From NCBI GenBank assembly GCA_963966315.1, contig CAWZYX010000001.1, positions 40,999-104,998 on the forward strand: a stretch of DNA of 64,000 nucleotides, in the 5' to 3' direction. Under the pieces are notes generated by a model that was not told where the DNA came from, made no database searches, and saw only the letters and a program-made list of their open reading frames with translations. Position 1 is the first letter of the stretch. The number at the start of each line of letters is the position of its first letter. This DNA comes from Winogradskyella_A sp963966315. Its GTDB lineage: Bacteria > Bacteroidota > Bacteroidia > Flavobacteriales > Flavobacteriaceae. Positions 43,794 through 52,582 of the stretch are shown in pieces. A program made the position numbers and the translations under genes.

Positions 43794-45125
43794 ATGTTCA
43801 ATAGTTTAAGCGAGAAGCTAGATAAGGCATTACACGTATTAAAAGGCCACGGAAGTATAACAGAGGTAAATGTGGCCGAAACTTTAAAAGAAGTAAGACG
43901 TGCATTGCTCGATGCGGATGTAAATTTTAAAATTGCCAAGCAGTTTACCAATACGGTCAAAGAAAAAGCGCTAGGACAGGATGTGTTGACCACACTTCAG
44001 CCCGGGCAATTAATGGTGAAGATCGTTAAGGATGAGCTTACTCAGTTAATGGGAGGTGATGCTGAAGGAATAAATCTTTCCGGAAACCCAAGCATCATCT
44101 TAATGTCAGGGCTCCAGGGTTCGGGTAAAACAACCTTTTCGGGAAAGCTAGCCAACTATTTGAAGAATAAAAAAACTAAACGTCCATTGCTTGTTGCCTG
44201 TGACGTTTACAGACCTGCCGCTATTGATCAGTTGCATGTAGTTGGAGAGCAGATAGGTGTCGAGGTATTTAGCGATCGTGGAAATTCAGATCCGGTTGCC
44301 ATAGCAAATGCAGGTATCGCCTATGCCAAGGCCAATGGATTTAATGTGGTTATCATAGATACCGCCGGACGTTTGGCAGTGGACGAGGCTATGATGACTG
44401 AGATCTCGAATATTCACAAAAGTATTCAGCCACAGGAGACTCTTTTTGTGGTCGATTCCATGACTGGCCAGGACGCTGTGAATACAGCCAAAGCCTTTAA
44501 TGATATTCTCAATTTCGACGGGGTTATCCTCACCAAATTGGATGGTGATACAAGAGGAGGTGCTGCTATATCCATTAAATCAGTGGTAGATAAACCAATT
44601 AAGTTTATCGGTACTGGTGAGAAGATGGACGCCATTGATGTTTTCTACCCCTCCAGGATGGCAGATCGAATTCTGGGAATGGGTGATGTGGTATCTCTTG
44701 TTGAGAGAGCTCAGGAACAGTTTGATGAGCAGGAAGCTAGAAAACTGCAGAAGAAAATTGCCAAAAATCAGTTTGGACTCGATGATTTTCTCAAGCAAAT
44801 ACAACAGGTTAAGAAAATGGGTAACATTAAGGACCTGGTGGGCATGATCCCTGGTGCTGGTAAAATGATGAAAGATGTAGATATAGACGATGACGCCTTC
44901 AAAGGTATAGAGGCTATAATCTTTTCTATGACACCCGAAGAACGATCCAATCCGTCACTCATTAATTCAAGCAGAAAAAAACGTATTAGCAAAGGCTCAG
45001 GAACTACAGTTCAGGAGGTGAATCAGTTGTTAAAACAGTTTACCCAAATGAGTAAAATGATGAAAATGATGCAAGGCGGTGGAGGAAAGCGCATGATGCA
45101 AATGATGAATAATATGCCACGATAA
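43794..45125 (+). CDS. ffh: Signal recognition particle protein Ffh
   Basis: Protein of 443 residues that binds signal peptides of membrane proteins and targets the ribosome to SecYEG. The NG GTPase domain shows GLQGSGKTT (G1), DTAGRL (G3) and TKLDGDTRGG (G4/G5). The methionine-rich M domain is at the end (QFTQMSKMMKMM and MMQMMNNMPR). folD follows 31 bases later and may be co-transcribed. Confidence 0.97.
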   Translation: MFNSLSEKLDKALHVLKGHGSITEVNVAETLKEVRRALLDADVNFKIAKQFTNTVKEKALGQDVLTTLQPGQLMVKIVKDELTQLMGGDAEGINLSGNPSIILMSGLQGSGKTTFSGKLANYLKNKKTKRPLLVACDVYRPAAIDQLHVVGEQIGVEVFSDRGNSDPVAIANAGIAYAKANGFNVVIIDTAGRLAVDEAMMTEISNIHKSIQPQETLFVVDSMTGQDAVNTAKAFNDILNFDGVILTKLDGDTRGGAAISIKSVVDKPIKFIGTGEKMDAIDVFYPSRMADRILGMGDVVSLVERAQEQFDEQEARKLQKKIAKNQFGLDDFLKQIQQVKKMGNIKDLVGMIPGAGKMMKDVDIDDDAFKGIEAIIFSMTPEERSNPSLINSSRKKRISKGSGTTVQEVNQLLKQFTQMSKMMKMMQGGGGKRMMQMMNNMPR

Positions 45126-45156
45126 AGGAATAATCAAGATTCAATAACAGAAGCAA

Positions 45157-46041
45157 ATGACAATTTTAGACGGTAGAAAAACCAGCAGCGATATAAAGAA
45201 CGAGATCAAGGCCGAAGTAGATAAAATGAAGGCAAACGGTGAGAAGGTGCCGCATCTCGCAGCTGTTATTGTTGGAAATGATGGTGCTAGTTTAACCTAT
45301 GTAGGAAGCAAGGTAAGGGCTTGTGAACGGGTTGGTTTCGACTCCACATTGGTAAAAATGCCCAACACAACCAGCGAAATTGAATTATTGGATAAAATTG
45401 AAGAGCTAAACAAAAATCCTGAAATCGATGGTTTCATCGTTCAGCTGCCCCTGCCCAAACAAATAGATACCCAAAAGGTGCTCTTAGCAGTCAACCCGGA
45501 TAAAGATGTTGACGGATTTCACCCTACTAATTTTGGGAAAATGGCTTTGGACATGTCTACTTTCATTCCTGCCACACCGTTTGGAATCCTGGAACTTTTA
45601 GATAGATACAATGTTGAAACGGACGGCAAACACACTGTCATCATAGGCCGCTCTCATATCGTTGGTCGCCCCATGAGCATTTTAATGGGTCGGAAAGGGT
45701 TTCCAGGTAATTCAACGGTAACATTAACACATAGTCATACCAAGAACATTACTCAGATCACCTCACAGGCAGATATCATTATTTCTGCATTAGGAGTACC
45801 AGGGTTTTTAAAAGCCGAAATGGTAAAGGATGATGCTGTTATCATCGACGTGGGCATAACACGGGTACCAGATGATTCTGAAAAAGGCTATCATATTACC
45901 GGTGATGTCGATTTTGAAAAGGTCAGCAAAAAAGCTAGTTTTATTACTCCCGTACCCGGTGGAGTAGGACCAATGACCATAGCTATGCTGCTAAAGAACA
46001 CTTTACTAGCCAGAGAGCGTCACAGAAAGGCGCAGGGTTAA
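45157..46041 (+). CDS. folD: Methylenetetrahydrofolate dehydrogenase / cyclohydrolase
   Basis: Bifunctional one-carbon enzyme of 294 residues that oxidises methylene-THF and hydrolyses the product to formyl-THF. Motifs are YVGSKVRACERVGF with the catalytic Lys, IVQLPLPKQ, VDGFHPTNFG and the NADP segment IIGRSHIVGRPMSILM, then PVPGGVGPMT. It is convergent with the VOC gene 22 bases away. Confidence 0.96.
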   Translation: MTILDGRKTSSDIKNEIKAEVDKMKANGEKVPHLAAVIVGNDGASLTYVGSKVRACERVGFDSTLVKMPNTTSEIELLDKIEELNKNPEIDGFIVQLPLPKQIDTQKVLLAVNPDKDVDGFHPTNFGKMALDMSTFIPATPFGILELLDRYNVETDGKHTVIIGRSHIVGRPMSILMGRKGFPGNSTVTLTHSHTKNITQITSQADIIISALGVPGFLKAEMVKDDAVIIDVGITRVPDDSEKGYHITGDVDFEKVSKKASFITPVPGGVGPMTIAMLLKNTLLARERHRKAQG

Positions 46042-46063
46042 AAGGTGTTCATAAGTCCAAGGC

Positions 46064-46483
46064 TTACTTGGCAAACAATTGATTTTGATCTTTGAATGCC
46101 TTGAACTCCAGGGCATTTCCTGCAGGGTCCTTAAAAAACATGGTGGCCTGTTCACCAATCTGTCCCTCAAATCTAATGTAGGGCTCAATAATGAAGTCAA
46201 TACCCTTATTGGACAGATGCTCCGCAAACTCAAAAAAAATCTTCCAGTCAAGGACCACGCCAAAATGTGGTACCGGAACATCTTTCCCATCAACCCGATT
46301 CGTGTGGTCATCTTGTGCGGTTTTAGGCTTGTAATGGATGACCAACTGATGACCAAAAAAGTCATAGTCCACCCAATGATCACTGCTTCTGCCCTCATTT
46401 AAGTTAAGTGTATGGGTATAAAAGTTGCGACATTCTTTGAGGTTATGCACTGGAATAGCCAGGTGAAAAGGTGATAGAGACAT
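46064..46483 (-). CDS. VOC (glyoxalase/bleomycin resistance-like) family protein
   Basis: Protein of 139 residues from the ATG at 46483; longer starts would lie inside rluF. Two beta-alpha-beta-beta-beta units are seen (FHLAIPVHNLKECRNFYTH and the second with PHFGVVLDWKIFFEFAEHL), ending FKDPAGNALEFKAF. His and Glu residues at the usual metal positions are present (HLAI, PHFG, LEFK). The reaction is not known. It starts one base after the rluF stop and is last in a six-gene minus-strand run. Confidence 0.8.
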   Translation of the reverse strand: MSLSPFHLAIPVHNLKECRNFYTHTLNLNEGRSSDHWVDYDFFGHQLVIHYKPKTAQDDHTNRVDGKDVPVPHFGVVLDWKIFFEFAEHLSNKGIDFIIEPYIRFEGQIGEQATMFFKDPAGNALEFKAFKDQNQLFAK

Positions 46484-46484
46484 A

Positions 46485-47240
46485 TTAAAGGCGTTTTTTC
46501 GGATTTGATGGATTGGATTGATGTGTTTTTGTTGATCCTTGTAAAAGCTTTTGTAAAGATTCAAATTCTTCTTTCGTAAGTTCCCTATGGGTCCCTGCAG
46601 GAATATCGAGTTGTATATTCATGATACGGATACGCTTTAATGAGGTAACCTCGTAGTTAAGGTATTCGCACATGCGTCGAATCTGTCTGTTAAGCCCCTG
46701 CGTTAAAGTGATATTAAAGGTAAAGCGATCTATTTTTTTGACCTTACACCTCCTTGTTACGGTGCCCAAAATAGGAACACCTTCAGACATGCGCTGAATA
46801 AAGGTTTGGGAAATAGGTTTGTTAACTGTAACGATGTATTCCTTTTCGTGGTGGTTACTCGCTCTGAGTATTTTGTTCACAATATCACCATCATCCGTCA
46901 AAAGAATTAGCCCTTCGCTTGGTTTGTCTAATCTGCCGATCGGAAATATACGCTTCGGGTAGTTTATAAAGTCGATGATATTATCTTTTTCAACTCTGGT
47001 GTCTGTTGTGCAGACAATGCCAACAGGTTTGTTAAAGGCCAGATAAACGAATTCCTCCCCGCGTTTGGAAATTTCCTTTCCATCTACCTCGATATGATCT
47101 GCTGAAGTAACTTTACTCCCCATTTCGGGTCGAGTTCCGTTCACGGTAACTCGCCCGGCTTCAATTAGTTTATCAGCGGCTCTTCGCGAGCAGTAGCCAA
47201 CCTCGCTCAGATATTTGTTTAGTCGTATGGATTCAGACAT
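46485..47240 (-). CDS. rluF: 23S rRNA pseudouridine synthase, RluF-like
   Basis: Protein of 251 residues. An S4 domain (about 5-50, RLNKYLSEVGYCSRRAADKL) precedes the RsuA-type catalytic domain with the nucleophile Asp in GRLDKPSEGL, then NHHEKEYIVTV and LNRQIRRMC. The HHEKEY segment fits RluF rather than RluB. The C-terminal extension is basic. Neighbours in the operon have no obvious role in RNA. Confidence 0.88.
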   Translation of the reverse strand: MSESIRLNKYLSEVGYCSRRAADKLIEAGRVTVNGTRPEMGSKVTSADHIEVDGKEISKRGEEFVYLAFNKPVGIVCTTDTRVEKDNIIDFINYPKRIFPIGRLDKPSEGLILLTDDGDIVNKILRASNHHEKEYIVTVNKPISQTFIQRMSEGVPILGTVTRRCKVKKIDRFTFNITLTQGLNRQIRRMCEYLNYEVTSLKRIRIMNIQLDIPAGTHRELTKEEFESLQKLLQGSTKTHQSNPSNPKKRL

Positions 47241-48068
47241 CTAATTCTTGAAAAAGGCGATTATTCTTGGCGTTAGGGACCTGTCACGCAGACCATGTCC
47301 AAAACCTGTGGTTGTTATAAGAACTGCATTTTTGTACTTTCTGCTAAACTCCAGAGCATCTTCATAAGGAATGATCTTATCGTGTTTGTCATGAATGATC
47401 AGACCGTCCGCTTCAATATCCTGGGTGAAGTTTGCCGCAGAAAAATATTCCACGGGTTTTCCGAATCGCTGCAAAACAAGGTTATCCAGTCCGTTAGAGA
47501 TTTTTCTATTGTAGCCCATCATTTCCTTGTATCTTGAAAAAACCCCCGTGAAATGAGCAGGAGCGCCGAGGAGTACCATTTTTCTAACAGACTCAAAACT
47601 GTGGTTGTACTGACAAAAAACACTGGCCATTCCTCCAACAGAGTGTCCGATCAGCACTAAAGGATCATAATACTTTATGGCTTCGGCCAGGAAGTCAGCA
47701 TATAAAATTGCACTAAACAGTTTACCTTCCGATTGTCCATGAACGGGAGCATCAATGGCAACAATATTGTACTTGTTTTGTTTGAGGTCTTCAAGTAAAT
47801 AGTTCCATCTGGAGGCATTGCTCTCCCATCCATGGGCAAGCAAAATCGTAGGTCCCGGGCCCGGCCATAAGTAGGTGGCTATTTTAAGCCCCTGAAAATT
47901 TAGATCAATCTGTTCGGCATCAGCAATAACGGTTTTCTGCTCCTCATTGTATCTGCCCTTCCTTGGTGAAGCAAATAAAGTCAATGCTTTTTGAGAGGCA
48001 TAGCGCGAGGATATTAAGCTGGTGGCATTTAACGCACTACCAACAGATTTGATAATTAAACTGCTCAT
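47241..48068 (-). CDS. Alpha/beta hydrolase
   Basis: Protein of 275 residues. The nucleophile elbow is GHSVGG, the oxyanion region is AHGWESNASRW, and the catalytic acid and histidine lie in HDKHDKIIPYED and TGFGHGLRD. No signal peptide is convincing. The substrate is unknown. It abuts the cupin gene upstream and rluF downstream with no spacing. Confidence 0.85.
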   Translation of the reverse strand: MSSLIIKSVGSALNATSLISSRYASQKALTLFASPRKGRYNEEQKTVIADAEQIDLNFQGLKIATYLWPGPGPTILLAHGWESNASRWNYLLEDLKQNKYNIVAIDAPVHGQSEGKLFSAILYADFLAEAIKYYDPLVLIGHSVGGMASVFCQYNHSFESVRKMVLLGAPAHFTGVFSRYKEMMGYNRKISNGLDNLVLQRFGKPVEYFSAANFTQDIEADGLIIHDKHDKIIPYEDALEFSRKYKNAVLITTTGFGHGLRDRSLTPRIIAFFKN

Positions 48069-48437
48069 CTATTTTTCTCTATTTACAGTTTCAATGGAGA
48101 AAGCAGGTAAACATATTGCAAGATATACACAGGGTTCTGTAAATGGGTTAGAATACTGTATTCGACTACCTTTTTTGATTTTTATGGATTGTCCTGCTTC
48201 CAGTACTAGAGTTTCTCCGTCAATTATAAATTGCTTTTTCCCTTTGACAATAAAGGTGTACTCATCAAATTCGGGAGTTTGAAAAGGTTCGCTCCAACCA
48301 GGAGGGGCAACCATGCGGGCGATACTGATTTTTGAATTACCGTCACTGGCCAAACCAAAATGCTCCTCAATAATTTTTCCATCTTCTGTTGGAATTTGAC
48401 TAGGTTGTTTTTGAAGGATATAAGATTTTTGATGCAT
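48069..48437 (-). CDS. Cupin-domain protein
   Basis: Protein of 122 residues with a single cupin barrel: PPGWSEPFQTPEFDEYTFIV followed by GKKQFIIDGETLVLEAGQSI and the late PCVYLAI strand. The metal ligands of cupin motif 1 are partly replaced (usual HxH missing), so metal binding is uncertain. No function can be given. Gene spacing of 0 and 11 bases puts it firmly in the operon. Confidence 0.75.
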   Translation of the reverse strand: MHQKSYILQKQPSQIPTEDGKIIEEHFGLASDGNSKISIARMVAPPGWSEPFQTPEFDEYTFIVKGKKQFIIDGETLVLEAGQSIKIKKGSRIQYSNPFTEPCVYLAICLPAFSIETVNREK

Positions 48438-48448
48438 GAACTAAAAAT

Positions 48449-49015
48449 TTACCAGTGGAGCATAAAATATTTGATCTTTGCCTTTTCCGGAATCTGAATG
48501 GGATCAATATTTAAGCTTCGGTCGAACCTCATGTTGGCAGGTAATTCACCTTTATCAATGGTAAATGTAGCGCTGAGACTCTCCACACTAATCACAATTG
48601 TTTTAATAAGATTATCCACCTTTTTAATCTTGTAGGCGGCATTTAATTCACCAAAAGTACTGTTAATACTTATTCCTTTCGCGGTCTGATACCTGGGATC
48701 TTCGATTTTTACCGTGTTGATGGTGGCAGTTGAATCAACAAGTCGCTCTGGAGAAAGTGTAAGTAATTGTTTTCCGGTCTTGTCAAAAACTTTAATACTA
48801 GGTGAAACCCCAGTGAATCGATTCTTAGCTGCATCGTTTTCAATACTGTCATTGGAAAAAATCACTTTCAGGTCCTTCACCTGAGTCGAATCTGTAAGCA
48901 GTCCTATCTGACGATTTGAAACTAAAAACGGGTCTGTTGAGCTATCTTTAACGCAAGATTGAAAAACAATAAAAAGGACTATAAGAATATAAACTGGTCT
49001 TAAGATATGGGTCAT
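48449..49015 (-). CDS. Hypothetical lipoprotein
   Basis: Protein of 188 residues with a signal ending in a lipobox (VFQSC, Cys21). The mature part is rich in beta strand and has repeated Asp/Asn and Thr; no domain is recognised. Its ATG shares a base with the stop of the DUF853 gene (TAATG), so translation is probably coupled. Confidence 0.65.
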   Translation of the reverse strand: MTHILRPVYILIVLFIVFQSCVKDSSTDPFLVSNRQIGLLTDSTQVKDLKVIFSNDSIENDAAKNRFTGVSPSIKVFDKTGKQLLTLSPERLVDSTATINTVKIEDPRYQTAKGISINSTFGELNAAYKIKKVDNLIKTIVISVESLSATFTIDKGELPANMRFDRSLNIDPIQIPEKAKIKYFMLHW

Positions 49016-50565
49016 TATTTGATCATTTTATTTAAAATTCCAAGGACGCTTCTGATCACAGTTGGGCTTGTTAATACTTTTTCCAACGGATGCATTCGAG
49101 TACTTTTTCTGGATCTTGATCCTCTTTTGGACCGCTCCTGGCGTGCTCGCTGGTCTTTCTCTAGTTTTTCGCGATCTTCTTTTGATTTGGCAATGGCTTC
49201 TTCTTCTTCGGCGCGTCTGATTTTTTCAGAAAGAATTTCGTAAGCACTTTGTCTATCTATTTCTTGATTGTAAATTCTGGATAGTTCAGAAGAATCTAAC
49301 AGATCCTTTAATTCGGATGGTGTTAAGACATCCATCCGACTCATGGGTGCACGCATCATTGTTGCTGCTAGTGGTGTGGGTTTACCTTTTTCGTCCAGCG
49401 CAGAAACTAAAGCTTCACCAATTCCTAAATTGGTCAGTAACTCAGCCGTATCGTAATATTCTGAAATAGGGTAATTTTCTGCCGTCAGTTTTATTGCTTT
49501 GCGATCTTTTGCTGTAAAAGCCCTCAGAGCGTGCTGGATTTTTAAGCCTAACTGGCCAAGTACTTCAGCCGGCACGTCGGTAGGGTTTTGAGTAACAAAA
49601 TATAATCCAACACCTTTACTACGTATGAGTTTTACGATGCTTTCAATTTGATTGAGCAGGGCTTTAGAGGCCTCGTTAAAAATCAAATGTGCTTCATCTA
49701 TGAATAAAACCAGTTCGGGCCTATCACTATCGCCCTGTTCAGGAAAAGTAGAATAGATCTCAGCCAGCAAGCTTAGCATAAAAGTAGAGAAGAGTTTAGG
49801 TCGGTCCTGAATGTCCGTAAGTCGGATAATGTTGATATACCCCTTTCCCTGATCATTTATCCTTAAGAGATCCTGGGTGTCAAAGGACTTTTCGCCAAAA
49901 AAAAGATCTCCTCCTTGTTGTTCTAATTCTATTAATTTTCTCAGAATGGCTCCAGTGGAAGCAGTTGAGATGCGCCCATAGGCTTCCTGAAATTCCTCCT
50001 TACCTTCTCCAGTAGCATACTGCAGAATTTTTTTAAAGTCCTTGAGATCCAGCAGTGGAAGGTTGTGATCATCACAGTACTTAAAAATAACTGAAATAAT
50101 ACCAGCCTGGGTTTCAGTAACATCTAAAATTCTTGAAATAAGTACAGGTCCGAATTCACTTAAAGTGGCTCTTAGCCGCACACCATCTTGTTCAGACAGG
50201 CTCATTATTTCGACAGGAAAAGACTTTGGTTCAAAAGAAACTCCAATCTGTTCGTGGCGTTCATCGATTTTAGGATGACCCGGACTGGGTTGAGCGATAC
50301 CGCTTAGGTCTCCTTTAATGTCCATCAGTAATACTGGAACACCCTGATCAGAGAGGTGTTCGGCCAAAACTTGTAGTGTTTTTGTTTTACCTGTACCAGT
50401 AGCTCCGGCAATAAGTCCGTGTCGGTTCATTGTTTTAAGGGGTACCTTAATAAGCGTATTGGTAAGGGTTTTTCCGTCAAGCATTGCTGCTCCCAATGTT
50501 ATATAGTCTCCTTTGAATTTATATCCTGAATCTATATGCTCCCTGAAGGATTGAGATGTGCTCAT
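49015..50565 (-). CDS. DUF853 / HerA-like P-loop ATPase (YjgR family)
   Basis: Protein of 516 residues from the ATG at 50565. Walker A GATGTGKT (54-61) and Walker B VLFIDEAHLIF mark a FtsK/HerA-type ATPase; the middle segment LISRILDVTETQAGIISVIF is typical of DUF853. The C-terminus has a long charged coiled coil (EKIRRAEEEEAIAKSKEDRE) and a basic tail. The role is not known in bacteria. It is first in the six-gene minus-strand run and divergent from the RidA lipoprotein. Confidence 0.85.
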   Translation of the reverse strand: MSTSQSFREHIDSGYKFKGDYITLGAAMLDGKTLTNTLIKVPLKTMNRHGLIAGATGTGKTKTLQVLAEHLSDQGVPVLLMDIKGDLSGIAQPSPGHPKIDERHEQIGVSFEPKSFPVEIMSLSEQDGVRLRATLSEFGPVLISRILDVTETQAGIISVIFKYCDDHNLPLLDLKDFKKILQYATGEGKEEFQEAYGRISTASTGAILRKLIELEQQGGDLFFGEKSFDTQDLLRINDQGKGYINIIRLTDIQDRPKLFSTFMLSLLAEIYSTFPEQGDSDRPELVLFIDEAHLIFNEASKALLNQIESIVKLIRSKGVGLYFVTQNPTDVPAEVLGQLGLKIQHALRAFTAKDRKAIKLTAENYPISEYYDTAELLTNLGIGEALVSALDEKGKPTPLAATMMRAPMSRMDVLTPSELKDLLDSSELSRIYNQEIDRQSAYEILSEKIRRAEEEEAIAKSKEDREKLEKDQRARQERSKRGSRSRKSTRMHPLEKVLTSPTVIRSVLGILNKMIK

Positions 50566-50626
50566 ACACTGAATTTTGCATAAAAATAATGTATTTTTAG
50601 TCAAGTTAAACCCTAAAGAAATCACA

Positions 50627-51070
50627 ATGTCCAGAGCCAAAATGATCCCATTGCTGTTATTGATCTTTTTTTCGTGCAACCATGAAAAAACGAGATATCC
50701 CGTATTTCATGCCTCTCATGAAGAAAGCAGAGAAGGAGCTCCTTTCTCAGATGCTGTGGAAACAAAACACCTATTGTTCCTTACAGGGCAGATTGGAAAA
50801 GATCATAGCAATGGAAAGCTGGTAAATGGAGGTATTGCGGCCGAAACTGAGCAGGCGATTTTGAACATCAAGGACGTCCTACAGCATCACAGTTTAGATC
50901 TGGATCATGTTGTAAAGTGCACTGTTATTTTAAGGGATATCAATGACATGTCAGAATTCAATGATGTTTACACTCGCTATTTTAAAAGAAAACCTGCTCG
51001 CACCACCTTCTCAGCTGCAGGATTGGCTGCTGGCGCCAGCATTGAGATCGAGGTAGTGGCGGCCAAATAG
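50627..51070 (+). CDS. RidA-family protein with lipoprotein signal
   Basis: Protein of 147 residues from the ATG at 50627. The RidA domain (about 30-146) has LFLTGQIGKD, GGIAAETEQAILNIKDVL and the substrate arginine in PARTTFSAAGL, ending IEIEVVAA. RidA enzymes deaminate reactive enamines and imines in the cytoplasm; here a signal with a lipobox (LLLIFFSC) would place it outside the cytoplasm. Whether it is active on enamines there is not known. Confidence 0.8.
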   Translation: MSRAKMIPLLLLIFFSCNHEKTRYPVFHASHEESREGAPFSDAVETKHLLFLTGQIGKDHSNGKLVNGGIAAETEQAILNIKDVLQHHSLDLDHVVKCTVILRDINDMSEFNDVYTRYFKRKPARTTFSAAGLAAGASIEIEVVAAK

Positions 51071-51093
51071 GATACGCACTTCCATACGATTTT

Positions 51094-51125
51094 TTGGGTG
51101 CATTTAACATATTAAAGTACCTTTG
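51094..51125 (+). promoter_or_regulatory. Promoter of queE, TTG-N21-TACCTTTG
   Basis: TTG (51094-51096) and TACCTTTG (51118-51125) are separated by 21 bases, within the flavobacterial range. The -7 box ends six bases before the ATG at 51132, so the transcript would have a very short leader. Confidence 0.65.
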
Positions 51126-51131
51126 CGCTCT

Positions 51132-51764
51132 ATGACCAGAACAGAACAGCAGAAGTTAATTGATCAAGGCTTGTTACTGCCACTAATGGAAGCTTTTTAT
51201 ACCATTCAGGGCGAAGGTTACCATAAAGGAACAGCTGCTTATTTTGTGCGTATCGGAGGCTGCGATGTCGGCTGTCACTGGTGCGACGTTAAAGAAAGTT
51301 GGAATGCAAATCTGCATCCGCCAACTCCAACAGCTCAAATTGTAAAAGATGCATTGAGCTACAGTGATACCATTGTAGTAACCGGGGGAGAGCCGCTTAC
51401 CTGGGATATGGGACCATTAACCCAGCAAATGAAAAATGCAGGAGCGCAAACTCATATTGAAACTTCGGGGGCCTATCCTTTGACCGGCAGATGGGACTGG
51501 ATTTGTCTTTCTCCGAAAAAAATGAAACTACCAACACAAGAGATCTACAAACTGGCCGATGAATTAAAAGTGATCGTTTACAACAAAGACGATTTCCGAT
51601 TTGCTGAAGAACAAGCCGCTAAAGTAAACGGTAATTGCATATTGTATCTGCAGCCAGAATGGAGTAAACGCGAAAAAGTGATGCCTCTGATTGTTGACTA
51701 TGTGATGAGGAATCCAAAATGGAAGGTGTCGTTACAAACCCACAAATACCTTAACATTCCATAA
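51132..51764 (+). CDS. queE: 7-carboxy-7-deazaguanine synthase
   Basis: Radical SAM enzyme of 210 residues from the ATG at 51132, which makes the deazaguanine ring for queuosine. The 4Fe-4S cluster motif is CDVGCHWC (C-x3-C-x2-C), preceded by YTIQGEGYHKG. The GGEPL motif for SAM (VTGGEPLTWD) and the conserved QTHIETSGAYPL are present. No other queuosine gene is nearby. A strong terminator follows. Confidence 0.94.
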   Translation: MTRTEQQKLIDQGLLLPLMEAFYTIQGEGYHKGTAAYFVRIGGCDVGCHWCDVKESWNANLHPPTPTAQIVKDALSYSDTIVVTGGEPLTWDMGPLTQQMKNAGAQTHIETSGAYPLTGRWDWICLSPKKMKLPTQEIYKLADELKVIVYNKDDFRFAEEQAAKVNGNCILYLQPEWSKREKVMPLIVDYVMRNPKWKVSLQTHKYLNIP

Positions 51765-51768
51765 AAAA

Positions 51769-51790
51769 AAGCCTTTCAGATGAAAGGCTT
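51769..51790. terminator. Bidirectional terminator between queE and the DUF2911 gene
   Basis: AAGCCTTTCA (51769-51778) pairs with TGAAAGGCTT (51781-51790) over a two-base loop, with A and T tracts on both sides. The genes are convergent. Confidence 0.85.
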
Positions 51791-51812
51791 TTTTTTTGAT
51801 CTTGTAATTCGT

Positions 51813-52358
51813 TTATTTTGTAAAAGGCACTTTAGCACGAGTAATTCCCCAACCTAGGAACATATCAACCCCGTTATCTGACTCTTCAAAGGCAATGGAA
51901 AACGCCTCAAGTGCATCTTCGGTTTTCATAACAGGTACCTCTAATCTAGCAACATCATTTTCCTGTTTGTAGAAATACGAACCCCAGACATTCAGATCTT
52001 TACTGATAATGGCTGTCCATGTATCCCCGTTAGGCATGACGTAAAAAGTATAGGTGCCTGCAGGTATCTTGGTTTCGCCAAGCATCATATCAACATAAAG
52101 AGTGAGCTCTGCAGCTTCGTTAGCCCCCGTTCTCCATACTTTTCCTTCAGGAACAAGATCGCTCATTGCTCTTCCTTTCAGCTGAGGTCTGCTGTAGACG
52201 ATTTTAATGAGCTTGTTGGATTCTTGGTAAGATGCCGGGAATGCGGCTGCATCCATTGGACTTTTATCCAGTCCACTAAAGTTTTGAGCGTTAATCTGAG
52301 TAGATCCTAGTAATAAGAAAGAAAGTAAAGCGATGTGTTTTAATAATAACTGTTTCAT
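51813..52358 (-). CDS. DUF2911 domain protein, exported
   Basis: Protein of 181 residues from the ATG at 52358. A signal peptide ends near INAQNFSG. The DUF2911 domain shows IVYSRPQLKGRAM, VPEGKVWRTGANEAAELTLY and GTYTFYVMPNG. The function is unknown. The gene stands alone, divergent from asnB, with a 224-base AT-rich region between them. Confidence 0.85.
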   Translation of the reverse strand: MKQLLLKHIALLSFLLLGSTQINAQNFSGLDKSPMDAAAFPASYQESNKLIKIVYSRPQLKGRAMSDLVPEGKVWRTGANEAAELTLYVDMMLGETKIPAGTYTFYVMPNGDTWTAIISKDLNVWGSYFYKQENDVARLEVPVMKTEDALEAFSIAFEESDNGVDMFLGWGITRAKVPFTK

Positions 52359-52471
52359 GACACGTAAAATTTTTAACAAATCTACTGTTTCTTTCCCTCG
52401 AAATCTTTAAAACTTACTTAAAGTTTAAAATCGAAAGACAGTGTGTAAAATATTTAAGAGATATATAACAA

Positions 52472-52521
52472 AATAGTATAATATTCTTAATTAGGATTAC
52501 AAATTGAAATATAATACTATT
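52472..52521. repeat. AT-rich inverted repeat upstream of asnB
   Basis: AATAGTATAATATT (52472-52485) and AATATAATACTATT (52508-52521) are inverted copies with one mismatch in 14. The pair lies in the divergent region between the DUF2911 gene and asnB. It could be an operator or a hairpin; AT-rich chance is possible. Confidence 0.4.
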
Positions 52522-52582
52522 AATATGTTTTTAATTGTAGTAATATAAGTCACATTTGTCATCAAATGATAAACTTTTAATT

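Noticed and set aside
46079..46402. Plus-strand frame opposite the VOC gene
   Set aside because: It is covered by the VOC coding sequence, which has family motifs and correct operon spacing.
49007..49243. Plus-strand frame opposite the 3' end of the DUF853 gene
   Set aside because: Product is a Ser/Arg-rich mirror of the charged coiled coil on the other strand.
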